A stretch of 64,000 nt of DNA from an uncultured Lachnospiraceae bacterium (GTDB lineage: Bacteria; Bacillota; Clostridia; Lachnospirales; Lachnospiraceae): positions 42,853 to 106,852 of the forward strand of contig CAJUST010000007.1 in assembly GCA_910589105.1 (NCBI GenBank). Reading direction: 5' to 3'. Numbering within the stretch: the first letter of the stretch is position 1; every line of letters starts with the position of its first letter. The position numbers were made by a program, and so were the translations under genes. This document shows positions 53,239-62,360 of the stretch, one piece after another. The notes beneath the pieces were generated by a model. It was given only the letters and a program-made list of their open reading frames with translations. It was not told where the DNA came from and did no database searches.

Positions 53239-56200
53239 CTATTTATAAAGCTCCACTAATCTTAACAAATGTTCATAACGGTCTTTTGCCGCCTGCTCAG
53301 ATTCTTCAAACAGTTTCTTCGCGCGATCCGGGAACGATCTTGCAAGACGGCTGTAACGCGTCTCATTGTTCAAGAACTCCTGATATGTGCCGTCGCCCGG
53401 TTTGGAAGTCAGCGTAAACGGATTCTTGCCTTCTGCTTTTAATGCAGGATTGAAAGAGAAAAGATTCCAGTAACCTGCCGCAACCGCTTTCTTCATCTCG
53501 TCCTGACAATGGTTCATTCCGCCTTTTACTCCGTGAAGCTCACATGGAGCGTAGCCGATGATTAAGGAAGGCCCATTGTATGCTTCCGCTTCTGCAATAA
53601 CTTTGACAGCCTGAGCCATATTTGCGCCAAGGGCAATCTGCGCTACATATACATAGCCATAGCTCATAGCAATTTCTGCAAGGCTCTTTTTGCCGATGTC
53701 TTTACCGGAAGCCGCGAACTGGCATACCTCACCGATATTAGATGCTTTTGAAGCCTGACCGCCGGTATTGGAATACATCTCTGTATCAAATACCATTACA
53801 TTGACATTTTCACCGGAAGCCAATACATGGTCTAATCCGCCGAAACCGATGTCATATGCCCATCCGTCGCCGCCTAAGATCCAGATGGATTTCTTTGCAA
53901 GGTAATCTTTTTTATCAAGAGCCGCCGCTGCATCCGGACAGCCTGCGTTTGCGGCTTTTTCCAGTTCTGCCACTAAAGCGTCTGTCGCTGCCGCATTTTC
54001 TACTGTATTGTCTTTTGTTTCAATAAATTTGGCAAATGCCGCTTTCAGCTCCTCGCCTGCCTTTTCAGAAGTTGCGCATTTTTCTGCGCTTGCAATCGCC
54101 TGATCGCGAAGCACCTGCTGTCCAATCTGCATACCTAATCCATGCTCTGCATTGTCCTCGAATAAGGAGTTTGCCCATGCCGGACCTTTTTTGGTGTCTT
54201 TATGGACGGTATATGGTGACGTTGCAGCCGGACCGCCCCAGATGGAAGAACATCCTGTTGCATTGGAGATATACATATGCTCTCCAAATAACTGCGTAAT
54301 TAAACGCGCATAAGAAGTTTCTGCGCAGCCTGCGCAAGAGCCTGAGAACTCAAGCAGCGGCTGGTTGAACTGGGAGCCTTTTACGGTGTTGTCCGCCGGC
54401 ATACCCGGTTTTTTGCCTACGTTTGCCACTAAGTAATCGAATACCGGCTGCTCTGCGGCCTGTGATTCCTGAGGAACCATTTCGATTGCGCCTACCGGAC
54501 AAACCGTGATACATTCGCCGCATCCCATACAATCCAATGGAGACACGCTCATCGTATATTTGTATTCGCCTGCTTTCGGCTTCATATCCGCTAATTTGAT
54601 CTGTTCCGGAGCCGCTTTCACTTCTTCGTCGCTTAACATAAATGGACGGATTGTAGCATGGGAACATACAAATGCGCACTGGTTACACTGAATACATTTC
54701 TCTGCGCTCCAAGTTGGAACGGTAACGGCTGTGCCGCGTTTCTCATATGCAGCCGCTCCAAGTTCGAACTGTCCGTCCGGATTCTCGGAAAATGCGGATA
54801 CCGGAAGGCTGTCGCCGTCCATTAAGGAAATCGGGTCCATCAGTTCCTCTACCATCTTCACCGTCTTTGGAAGCCCCTGATATGGTTTCTTCGCCGGATC
54901 TGCAGCCGGATTTTTCCATGAATCCGGAATTTCCACTTTATGTACTGCGTCAACGCCTGCATCGATTGCTTTGTAGTTCATCTCTACCACTGCGTCGCCT
55001 TTTTTGCCGTAAGATTTCTTAGCTGCGGCTTTCATAAAGTCTACCGCTTCATCAATCGGCATAACGTTTGCAAGTTTAAAGAATGCGGACTGTAAAATCG
55101 TATTGGTGCGTTTGCCCATGCCGATTTCGATTGCTTTGTCAATCGCGTTAATCGTATATAACTGAATATTGTTTTCTGCAATATATTTCTTTGCTTCTGC
55201 ATTTAAGTGATGCTCTAATTCTTCATCAGACCACTGGCAGTTAATCATAAACACTCCGCCCGGTTTGACGTCTTGAACCATTTTAAAGCCCTTGTTGACA
55301 TATGCCGGATTGTGGCACGCAACAAAATCCGCCTGATTGATGTAGTATGGGCTTCTGATTGGCTTGTCGCCAAATCTCAAATGGGAAATGGTAACGCCGC
55401 CCGTTTTCTTCGAGTCATACTGGAAGTATGCCTGAATGAATTTGTCTGTATGGTCGCCGATAATCTTTGTCGAGTTTTTGTTTGCGCCTACGGTTCCGTC
55501 TCCGCCAAGACCCCAGAATTTACATTCCACTGTGCCTTCCGCAGCCGTGATTGGAGCTGGTTTTACTTCCGGCAAGCTTAAGTTTGTCACATCGTCTACG
55601 ATGCCGATCGTGAAACGGGCTTTCGGAGCATCTTTTTCAAGTTCTTTAAATACAGCGAACACAGAAGATGGCGGTGTGTCTTTTGAACCTAATCCATAAC
55701 GTCCGCCAGTTAAAACAACTGCGTCTAATCCCGCTTCACGAAGCGTAGCCGCTACGTCTAAGTATAACGGATCGCCTAAGGAACCCGGTTCTTTCGTCCT
55801 GTCTAATACAGCGACTTTCTTTGCCGTCTTCGGAAGAGCCTTTAAGAATGCATCAGACACCCACGGACGATACAAACGAACTTTCACAAGTCCGACTTTC
55901 TCGCCTTTTGCCATTAAATAATCAATCACTTCTTCCGCTACGTCGTTAATGGAACCCATAGCGACGATAACGCGGTCAGCATCCTCTGCTCCATAGTAAT
56001 TGAACAGGCCGTAATTCGTGCCAAGCTTTTCGTTTACTTTTGCCATGTATTTCTCAACGATTGCCGGAAGCGCATCATAAACCGGGTTGCAAGCTTCCCG
56101 ATGCTGGAAGAATACGTCTCCATTTTCGTGGGAACCGCGCATAGCCGGATGCTCCGGATTTAAAGCATGATCACGGAATGCTTTTACAGCGTCCATGTTG

Positions 56201-56784
56201 CACATTTCTTTTAAATCAGCATAATCCCATTTTTCGATTTTCTGAATTTCATGGGACGTGCGGAAACCGTCAAAGAAGTTAATGAAAGGAACTTTCCCTT
56301 CGATAGTGGCTAAATGCGCTACCGGGCTTAAGTCCATTACTTCCTGCGGGTTTGTCTCACATAACATTGCAAAGCCTGTCTGACGGCATGCGTATACGTC
56401 ACTGTGATCTCCGAAAATATTTAAAGACTGCGTAGCTACAGTGCGCGCAGATACATCAAATACACAGGGAAGCTGCTCTCCGGCAATCTTATACATATTT
56501 GGGATCATAAGCAAAAGACCCTGTGAAGCGGTAAAGGTTGTCGTTAATGCGCCCGCCGCAAGGGAACCGTGAACCGCGCCTGCCGCGCCTGCCTCTGATT
56601 CCATCTCCACTACTTTTACCTGATTTCCAAAAATGTTTTCCTGTCCTGCCGCAGACCACTGATCGACTGTGTCAGCCATTGGGCTGGAAGGAGTAATTGG
56701 GTAAATGGCAGCAACATCTGTAAAGGCGTACGCTACATGCGCAGCAGCCGTATTGCCGTCCATTGACTGTTTTGCTCTTGACAT
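53239..56784 (-). CDS. nifJ: Pyruvate:ferredoxin (flavodoxin) oxidoreductase, single-chain
   Basis: 1181 residues, the full homodimeric enzyme that oxidises pyruvate and CoA to acetyl-CoA, CO2 and reduced ferredoxin in anaerobes. Domains in order: pyrimidine-binding TPP domain (YPITPSSPMADTVDQW, about 27), the transketolase C-terminal-like and gamma-type domains, a two-cluster ferredoxin domain (CIQCNQCAFVCSHATIRP about 690-705; CMGCGECITVCPVGA about 745-760) and the pyrophosphate-binding TPP domain (GGDGWAYDIGFGGLDHV, about 975). Strong promoter at 56860-56888. Confidence 0.97.
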   Translation of the reverse strand: MSRAKQSMDGNTAAAHVAYAFTDVAAIYPITPSSPMADTVDQWSAAGQENIFGNQVKVVEMESEAGAAGAVHGSLAAGALTTTFTASQGLLLMIPNMYKIAGEQLPCVFDVSARTVATQSLNIFGDHSDVYACRQTGFAMLCETNPQEVMDLSPVAHLATIEGKVPFINFFDGFRTSHEIQKIEKWDYADLKEMCNMDAVKAFRDHALNPEHPAMRGSHENGDVFFQHREACNPVYDALPAIVEKYMAKVNEKLGTNYGLFNYYGAEDADRVIVAMGSINDVAEEVIDYLMAKGEKVGLVKVRLYRPWVSDAFLKALPKTAKKVAVLDRTKEPGSLGDPLYLDVAATLREAGLDAVVLTGGRYGLGSKDTPPSSVFAVFKELEKDAPKARFTIGIVDDVTNLSLPEVKPAPITAAEGTVECKFWGLGGDGTVGANKNSTKIIGDHTDKFIQAYFQYDSKKTGGVTISHLRFGDKPIRSPYYINQADFVACHNPAYVNKGFKMVQDVKPGGVFMINCQWSDEELEHHLNAEAKKYIAENNIQLYTINAIDKAIEIGMGKRTNTILQSAFFKLANVMPIDEAVDFMKAAAKKSYGKKGDAVVEMNYKAIDAGVDAVHKVEIPDSWKNPAADPAKKPYQGLPKTVKMVEELMDPISLMDGDSLPVSAFSENPDGQFELGAAAYEKRGTAVTVPTWSAEKCIQCNQCAFVCSHATIRPFMLSDEEVKAAPEQIKLADMKPKAGEYKYTMSVSPLDCMGCGECITVCPVGAIEMVPQESQAAEQPVFDYLVANVGKKPGMPADNTVKGSQFNQPLLEFSGSCAGCAETSYARLITQLFGEHMYISNATGCSSIWGGPAATSPYTVHKDTKKGPAWANSLFEDNAEHGLGMQIGQQVLRDQAIASAEKCATSEKAGEELKAAFAKFIETKDNTVENAAATDALVAELEKAANAGCPDAAAALDKKDYLAKKSIWILGGDGWAYDIGFGGLDHVLASGENVNVMVFDTEMYSNTGGQASKASNIGEVCQFAASGKDIGKKSLAEIAMSYGYVYVAQIALGANMAQAVKVIAEAEAYNGPSLIIGYAPCELHGVKGGMNHCQDEMKKAVAAGYWNLFSFNPALKAEGKNPFTLTSKPGDGTYQEFLNNETRYSRLARSFPDRAKKLFEESEQAAKDRYEHLLRLVELYK

Positions 56785-56828
56785 TTGATTTCCTCCTTAA
56801 AAAGTTTTCATGTTCTCTGTATTGACTT

Positions 56829-56848
56829 AACGGTTTTTTAGAACCGTT
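56829..56848 (-). promoter_or_regulatory. 7-base palindromic hairpin at the 5' end of the nifJ transcript
   Basis: AACGGTT CTAAAA AACCGTT, a perfect inverted repeat lying about 10 bases after the predicted start site. May be an operator for an unidentified regulator or a 5' stabilising stem. It does not match the clostridial Rex consensus (TTGTTAANNNNTTAACAA). Confidence 0.5.
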
Positions 56849-56859
56849 CCTAATTTAAT

Positions 56860-56888
56860 ATTGTATAGTTCTTATGCCAAAAAATCAA
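56860..56888 (-). promoter_or_regulatory. Promoter of nifJ-fba
   Basis: TTGATT (56888-56883), 17-base spacer, TACAAT (56865-56860; 5/6). AAGGAGG precedes the nifJ ATG. Confidence 0.65.
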
Positions 56889-56998
56889 TACTTTCGACGA
56901 CATTTTTTGTATAAATTTTGCTCTTTTGTTTTTTATATGTAACTGTTTGGATTGTAATTCCTTTGCCAGCGGCTAAATAAGCCAAACTGCCGCAAATC

Positions 56999-57036
56999 CG
57001 CCCCATTTTTGGCATAGAAAGCCTATACATGGGGCG
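56999..57036. terminator. Strong hairpin after the hydrogenase-type gene
   Basis: Outer stem CGCCCCAT / ATGGGGCG encloses an inner ATAG / CTAT stem. It begins 29 bases past the gene's stop, so it probably ends its transcript, but on the minus strand no T-run follows (GATTTGC). The T-run (TTTTT, 57037-57041) is on the plus-strand side, where no gene ends. Confidence 0.5.
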
Positions 57037-57064
57037 TTTTTCGCAATGGTAAATCCCACTGCCT

Positions 57065-58306
57065 TTATGCGGCTCCGCCGGAAAAATCCCTTGTTAAGAG
57101 ATCACTGTGATTTAAAAAATCCATAATATCCAAAAATCCCAGCCGTTCTAACAGCTCTAGGACATATGGGTTTTCTAACGGGGTCTGGTAAGAAGCCTTC
57201 TCTCCATAGGCATTGACTAACTCCTTTCCTTTTTCTTTCTCAATCAAAGCTTTCGGTCCCCCGACGCAGCCGCCGCTGCACGCCATGCCCTCAAAGAAAT
57301 TTCCGTCCGTTTCGCCCTTTTGGATTTTTTCTATCAGTTCTTTACATGCTTTTACGCCGTCTGCCTGACGCGCCTTTACTTTTATCTTTTTTTCCGGGGC
57401 AAGCTGTTCTGTAGTGGCCCGCACCGCTTCACTGACGCCGGATGTCCTTGCATAAATGCGTCCTGCTTTGGAAGAATGTTCACGCTCGTCTTCTTCCAGA
57501 TCTTCTGGGTTTATGTTCATGGCTTCAAAAAAATCTTTTGTCTCTTGAAAAGTCAAAACATAGTCGATTGCATCTGCAATATCCGGCTCTGTCGCCTCTT
57601 TTTTCTTAGCCATGCAAGGGCCGATAAAGACAGTCACAGCTTCTGGATGCAGTTTTTTGACAACTCTGCCTGCGGCTATCATAGGGGATACGGCTCCGGG
57701 CACATGTCCCGCCAAGTCATGGTAGAAACTCCTTATCATGGCAATCCAAACAGGACAGCAACAGCTTGTAAGCTGAAAATCGCCTTCTTCTTTTACATGT
57801 CGGTCAAATTCTAAGGCTTCTTTTAATGTCAAAATATCTGCAAACGCCGCCACTTCCACCATGCCTTGAAACCCGATTTTTTTAAATGCGGACCGCAGGC
57901 GTCCCGGAGTTGCTTTTTCACCAAACTGCCCGGTAAACGCAGGGGCTATCAAAGCGTAAACCTGTTTCTCATGGTCACAAAGCGTTTCTAAAACAGGATA
58001 AATTTCCCTGTTTTCCATTAAATGACCCATTTTACAAACGTCAACGCAGACGCCACAGCCTGTACATTTTTGAGGATCGATGTAAATTTTCCCGTCTATT
58101 TTTTCGATTGCGTCAAAAATACAGTTGTTTTGGCAGGCGCTGTCTGTCCCGCAGGAATCACAGTTTCCGACAGAAATAACGGGAGCGTAATCTTTTGGAT
58201 GCAAAAGGCAGTCCATGGGATAATTGTCATATTGCTCTGAAAGCTCCCTTCCGCTTTTTAACTCCTGTTCCATGATTTCTTTGTAAAGTTCCTGTAATGT
58301 TTTCAT
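57065..58306 (-). CDS. [FeFe]-hydrogenase-type iron-sulfur protein
   Basis: 413 residues. A ferredoxin-like N-terminal part with cysteine clusters (CDSCGTDSACQNNC about 49-62; CTGCGVCVDVC about 81-91) precedes an H-cluster domain: L1 TSCCCP (180-185, an extra Cys compared with the common TSCCPxW), L2 GPCMAKKKE (229-237, Gly where MPC is usual), L3 EGMACSGGCVGGP (339-351). These motifs carry the active-site iron ligands. The protein lacks the NuoG-like extension of large catalytic enzymes, so it may be a small, variant or sensory type. Monocistronic; probable electron outlet for reduced ferredoxin from the neighbouring enzyme (inference). Confidence 0.85.
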   Translation of the reverse strand: MKTLQELYKEIMEQELKSGRELSEQYDNYPMDCLLHPKDYAPVISVGNCDSCGTDSACQNNCIFDAIEKIDGKIYIDPQKCTGCGVCVDVCKMGHLMENREIYPVLETLCDHEKQVYALIAPAFTGQFGEKATPGRLRSAFKKIGFQGMVEVAAFADILTLKEALEFDRHVKEEGDFQLTSCCCPVWIAMIRSFYHDLAGHVPGAVSPMIAAGRVVKKLHPEAVTVFIGPCMAKKKEATEPDIADAIDYVLTFQETKDFFEAMNINPEDLEEDEREHSSKAGRIYARTSGVSEAVRATTEQLAPEKKIKVKARQADGVKACKELIEKIQKGETDGNFFEGMACSGGCVGGPKALIEKEKGKELVNAYGEKASYQTPLENPYVLELLERLGFLDIMDFLNHSDLLTRDFSGGAA

Positions 58307-59161
58307 GTTATCGTATACCTTTCTGACGCGCTGTCCACAGAAATGCTTTCCTTTGCATAATTCCTTGAGCGGGCGTTTCTGCTTTGCAGCGCTTATTTAC
58401 ATAATATGAATCAGTATGGACAACATTCCAATTTTTTAAACATTTTAAAGAATTTGGCTTGTTTTGCTTTAGTTTTCCATTCCTTCTTCTTATTTTAACT
58501 TGCTTTTAAATAACGCGCTATGCCCATGCTTCTTTTTTTAATTCATATTTTTGATGTATTCTTCTAATTTTCACTTAGGTTTTTTTGAATTTTCTTTTTC
58601 CAGCCAATGCAAAATATTTTTGGATTCTCACCCGATACGCCGCCTATCGCATCTTCTTAAATCTTCTATGCTATTTTTCTCCACAAATAAATTGAAAAAA
58701 ATCTTTGTTCCCCTATCAAACTATTTCTAAAATGTTAAAAATATAAAAACAAAAAAACTTCATAATTAGACTTTCATTGTTAGAAATTCTGCCCTATTCT
58801 ACATTTACAACTTCTTCATTCATACTATTTTCATGACCATTATACACATCACCCCTCAAAAACATAATGAAGCCATTCTTTTCTAACAAAAGTTTTCTAG
58901 TTTAAACTTTTTAGAACTGAAGTGACATAATTTGTTACATTGTGTCATTCTAAAGAAACGTTTGCTGTTGTAAAACTCCTTACTAAAATATCATTTAATC
59001 CTTCTTAATGTTTCACGGTTTCGCACTGACCGATAAATAGAAAAAATCCAAAACGCAGGCTTACAGATTCCATTTTGCTCCTTGAAAAAAACCTCTATTC
59101 ATGTATAATAGGAAAGTATATTCTATCCAATTAGAAAATTTTTTGAAAAAGAGGTGCGGCA
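58307..59161. other. 855-base AT-rich intergenic region
   Basis: No convincing gene on either strand: stop codons are dense and only very short frames occur. It separates divergent genes (hydrogenase-type, minus; ABC-F, plus). The right end has the ABC-F promoter. Two imperfect inverted repeats are present (AAAGTTT...AAACTTT near 58889-58910; TGACA...TGTCA near 58923-58947). No clear hydrogenase promoter found. Confidence 0.7.
59082..59109 (+). promoter_or_regulatory. Promoter of the ABC-F gene
   Basis: TTGAAA (59082-59087), 16-base spacer, perfect TATAAT (59104-59109). Leader about 45 bases; GAGGTG lies ahead of the ATG. The leader is too short for an antibiotic-type leader peptide. Confidence 0.7.
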
Positions 59162-60799
59162 ATGATAAGCGCAAACAACATTACATTACGGCTTGGAAAA
59201 AAAGCCTTATTTGAAGAAGTCAACATAAAATTCACGGAAGGGAATTGTTATGGTCTGATTGGCGCAAATGGAGCGGGGAAATCTACGTTTCTAAAGATTT
59301 TATCCGGTCAGTTGGAACCTACGAACGGCGATGTCTTTATTACGCCGGGTCAGAGGCTGTCTTTTTTGCAACAGGATCATTTCAAATATGACGAATTTTT
59401 GGTTCTGGACACTGTAATTATGGGGAATAAGCGGCTGTATGAAATCCGTCAGGAAAAAGATGCGATTTATATGAAAGAAGATTTTTCAGACGAAGACGGC
59501 ATCCGCGCAAGTGAATTGGAAGCGGAATTTGCAGATATGGACGGCTGGAACGCGGAAAGCGATGCGGCAACGCTGTTAAACGGGCTCGGAATTCCTGTGG
59601 AAGATCATGATGCGTTGATGAAAGATTTGCCCGGCGCATGGAAAGTGAAAGTCCTTCTGGCCCAGGCATTATTTGGAAACCCTGACATACTTTTACTTGA
59701 CGAGCCGACGAACCATTTGGATTTGGACGCGATTGCATGGCTGGAAGAATTTTTGATTAATTTTGAGAATACGGTCATAGTCGTATCCCATGACAGATAT
59801 TTCCTGAATAAAGTCTGCACAAACATTGCGGACATCGACTATGGCAAAATCCAGCTTTATGCCGGTAATTATGATTTCTGGTATGAATCCAGCCAGCTTA
59901 TCGTAAAACAAATGAAGGAAGCGAATAAGAAAAAAGAAGAAAAAATCAAGGAGCTTCAGGAATTTATTTCCCGTTTCTCCGCAAATGCCTCTAAATCGAA
60001 ACAGGCAACTTCAAGAAAACGCGCGCTGGAAAAAATCCAGTTAGACGAGATCCGCCCGTCAAGCCGGAAATATCCCTATATTGATTTCCGCCCGTCGCGT
60101 GAAATTGGAAATGAAGTCCTGCAAGTGGAAAATATCAGCAAAACCATTGATGGGGTCAAAGTGTTAGACAATATTTCTTTTATCCTAGGGCGTGAAGACA
60201 AGGCGGCGTTTGTCGGTGGGAATGAGCTTGCAAAAACAACGTTTTTCAAAATTATCACGGGAGAATTGGAACCGGACGAAGGCTCTTACAAATGGGGCGT
60301 AACAACTTCACAATCGTATTTCCCGAAAGACAATACGCAGATTTTTGACACAGATCTGATTATCGTGGATTGGCTGACGCAGTTTTCAGAAATCAAGGAC
60401 GCCACATACGTCCGAGGCTTTTTAGGCAGAATGTTATTTGCCGGAGAGGACGGCGTGAAAAAAATGCGGGTGCTTTCCGGTGGGGAAAAAGTCCGCGTAC
60501 TGCTGTCCCGCATGATGATTGAGGCATCGAATGTCCTGATTTTAGACGAACCGACGGATCATTTGGATATGGAATCCATCACGGCGTTAAACAATGGGCT
60601 GATGAAATTTCCCGGAGTCATATTATTCGCTTCAAGGGATCATCAGGTTGTGGAAACGACGGCAAACCGGATTATTGAATTTTTGCCGGACGGATCAATG
60701 ATTGATAAAATTACGACTTATGACGAATATCTCGCCAGTGATGAAATGGCAAGAAAACGGTCTGTATATTCTATGGCGGAAGGCGACGAGGATAATTAA
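59162..60799 (+). CDS. ABC-F family ATPase (ribosome-associated type, YbiT-like)
   Basis: 545 residues, two ABC domains in one chain without membrane segments. NBD1: Walker A GANGAGKST (34-42), signature region LPGAWKVKVLLAQ (156-168) and Walker B LLLDEPTNHLD (177-187). A charged linker follows (about 245-300). NBD2: divergent Walker A VGGNELAKTT (351-360), intact LSGGEKVRVLLS (438-449), LILDEPTDHLD. ABC-F proteins act on the ribosomal E site, some giving antibiotic resistance, others translation housekeeping. The NBD1 signature LSGG is changed to LPGA. Plus strand, alone, own promoter. Confidence 0.9.
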   Translation: MISANNITLRLGKKALFEEVNIKFTEGNCYGLIGANGAGKSTFLKILSGQLEPTNGDVFITPGQRLSFLQQDHFKYDEFLVLDTVIMGNKRLYEIRQEKDAIYMKEDFSDEDGIRASELEAEFADMDGWNAESDAATLLNGLGIPVEDHDALMKDLPGAWKVKVLLAQALFGNPDILLLDEPTNHLDLDAIAWLEEFLINFENTVIVVSHDRYFLNKVCTNIADIDYGKIQLYAGNYDFWYESSQLIVKQMKEANKKKEEKIKELQEFISRFSANASKSKQATSRKRALEKIQLDEIRPSSRKYPYIDFRPSREIGNEVLQVENISKTIDGVKVLDNISFILGREDKAAFVGGNELAKTTFFKIITGELEPDEGSYKWGVTTSQSYFPKDNTQIFDTDLIIVDWLTQFSEIKDATYVRGFLGRMLFAGEDGVKKMRVLSGGEKVRVLLSRMMIEASNVLILDEPTDHLDMESITALNNGLMKFPGVILFASRDHQVVETTANRIIEFLPDGSMIDKITTYDEYLASDEMARKRSVYSMAEGDEDN

Positions 60800-60818
60800 T
60801 GTAAGGAAAAAACAAACG

Positions 60819-60831
60819 GACGGAAGCCGTC
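60819..60831. terminator. Short hairpin between convergent ABC-F and M50 genes
   Basis: GACGG AAG CCGTC followed by TTT on the plus strand. A longer alternative pairs GGACGGAAG (60818-60826) with CTTCCGTCC (60861-60869), reaching into the M50 3' end. Weak U-tract; may serve both genes. Confidence 0.4.
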
Positions 60832-60835
60832 TTTC

Positions 60836-62002
60836 CTAAACGGAATGACAAAAAAGACATCTTCCGTCCATTTCCGCAATTTTCACCAACTCCCATTCGC
60901 TTTCTATATCTCCGGCATAAGGATAGGTCTTGACAAGATCCTTAAACTTCTCCCGTATTTGTCCTGCTTTTTCCGGATTTTGTTCATGGAGAAGCGCGAC
61001 TGCATATTCGGTACGAAGAACCACAGGAAAATTTTTCATCTGTTTTCGAAATGTCTGAAAAGATTTTGTCTGGAATTGCATAAGCGCTTCCGACTCTTTT
61101 TTTCTAATAAGGGCGCAATAAATCTGATCGCAAATCAATAAATTTTCATATAGATCCATAATGGAACTTTGCATGGAACGCAGCGTTTGAATCAGATCTC
61201 CGGCTTCTTCAAATTTATGCAAATCCATTAAACGGTTTTCATAAAATACTGCCATAACCGCTGTCATGCTGTTTTGCATTTCACTCTCATTTGGCAGGAA
61301 AAACCATTCAGAAGGCATATCTTTTAGACGGACGCCTTCCGCCATCTGCCCACTGACTTTTAACTGAACCCAAAAAGAACGCAGGGCAGACGGGAATTTG
61401 TACACGGACGCCGCATTGCATCCATCGTTATCCACTGCCCCCATGCGAATCGGGATTCCATTGACAAACGCAATCCAAATGCCCGTTATGCCCATAATAA
61501 CGCAAAACAACGCATAAAATCGCTTCAAACCGCAAAAGAAATTTATCCCAAGGAAAACTGCCGCCACAATAAAATTTGTAAAAGAGCCTCCCAGATTATA
61601 AAACAAAAACGGCCATTTCCCTTTTTTCAATTCCGGCGGATTCATCAGGCATTGGCCGGCTGTGCCTGTGATTGCCATTTTCCGCAGCCGGATTGTCCCG
61701 TTTTCTTTTATTAACATAAGGCTTCCAATTCGGAAAGAAGAAAACTGGAATCCAAAGAAAAGCCCAAACAACAGATGCCCGGCTTCATGCAGAATAATAT
61801 TCAAGTATATCGCGCCAGATAACATCAACAGGGCGGCGCCTAGCATAAACAAATATGACCCGATGGAATTGTAGGAAGAACCGGATTCTTTTAAATATTT
61901 TACCAAAAAGATTCCACAAAAAAATCCTATAATTGGAGAGAATAAGATTTTTATGTATGCCCTCTTTTTTGGTTTTTGTTTCTTTATAGAAGTCTGCTTC
62001 AT
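60836..62002 (-). CDS. M50-type membrane metalloprotease-like protein
   Basis: 388 residues. About five or six membrane segments in the first ~195 residues, with the zinc motif HEAGH at 72-76 in the second one (NIILHEAGHLLFGLFFG) and an NGIPIRMGAVDNDGCN segment after the last helix that resembles the second, Asp-containing zinc-ligand region of site-2 proteases. A cytoplasmic, helical C-terminal half (about 200-388) looks TPR-like (repeat of short amphipathic helices) and is unlike typical SpoIVFB/RseP proteins. Substrate unknown. Own promoter, single gene. Confidence 0.72.
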   Translation of the reverse strand: MKQTSIKKQKPKKRAYIKILFSPIIGFFCGIFLVKYLKESGSSYNSIGSYLFMLGAALLMLSGAIYLNIILHEAGHLLFGLFFGFQFSSFRIGSLMLIKENGTIRLRKMAITGTAGQCLMNPPELKKGKWPFLFYNLGGSFTNFIVAAVFLGINFFCGLKRFYALFCVIMGITGIWIAFVNGIPIRMGAVDNDGCNAASVYKFPSALRSFWVQLKVSGQMAEGVRLKDMPSEWFFLPNESEMQNSMTAVMAVFYENRLMDLHKFEEAGDLIQTLRSMQSSIMDLYENLLICDQIYCALIRKKESEALMQFQTKSFQTFRKQMKNFPVVLRTEYAVALLHEQNPEKAGQIREKFKDLVKTYPYAGDIESEWELVKIAEMDGRCLFCHSV

Positions 62003-62025
62003 TTTTAACCTCGTTTTTGATTTTT

Positions 62026-62054
62026 ATTTTAACAAATTTACATGAAAATTACAA
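62026..62054 (-). promoter_or_regulatory. Promoter of the M50 gene
   Basis: TTGTAA (62054-62049), 17-base spacer, TAAAAT (62031-62026; 5/6), with GAGG shortly before the ATG at 62002. Confidence 0.55.
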
Positions 62055-62088
62055 TAAAAGGACATGGAAGCATACAGCGGCTTCTTCT

Positions 62089-62220
62089 CTACCTGACATA
62101 CATTCTGCAACTATCCTGCAAAATCTTCTTTTTCTGTTCATTTTCTAATTTATAAAATTCTCCAAGCGCTTTAACCCCATCTGAGCCGCTGCCCGCCCCA
62201 GCCCAAATAGATTTTAACTT
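62089..62220 (-). pseudogene. Coding-like remnant of an unidentified protein
   Basis: A 43-codon frame without a start codon. It includes GSDGVKALGEFYKLENEQKK and ILQDSCRMYVR, which read like real protein rather than noise (helical, charged, balanced composition). Upstream the frame closes at once. Probably the 3' end of a deleted gene; family not recognised. Confidence 0.25.
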
Positions 62221-62360
62221 TTACCACTCATCACTAAAAACATCTGAAAACAGAAAAAACAAAGGAAAATCTTTTATATGACAATTTTTGATGACAAAAT
62301 ATAAAAATTATAGTAATCTGAAAAACACATTAGCGTCACTTTGAAAGGAGAATTTGCAAT

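Larger units (their letters stand above)
62003..62360. other. 358-base intergenic region between divergent M50 and GNAT genes
   Basis: AT-rich. Contains the M50 promoter at the left, a short coding-like remnant on the minus strand (62089-62220), and a weak promoter-like stretch before the GNAT gene (TTGATG near 62288, AT-rich spacer). Nothing else recognised. Confidence 0.6.

Noticed and set aside
58794..58847. 17-codon minus-strand frame with GAGGGG upstream (GTG start, ends NEEVVNVE)
   Set aside because: Distance from the ribosome-like site is too short, the peptide is too small to judge, and frames of this size are expected by chance in 855 bases.
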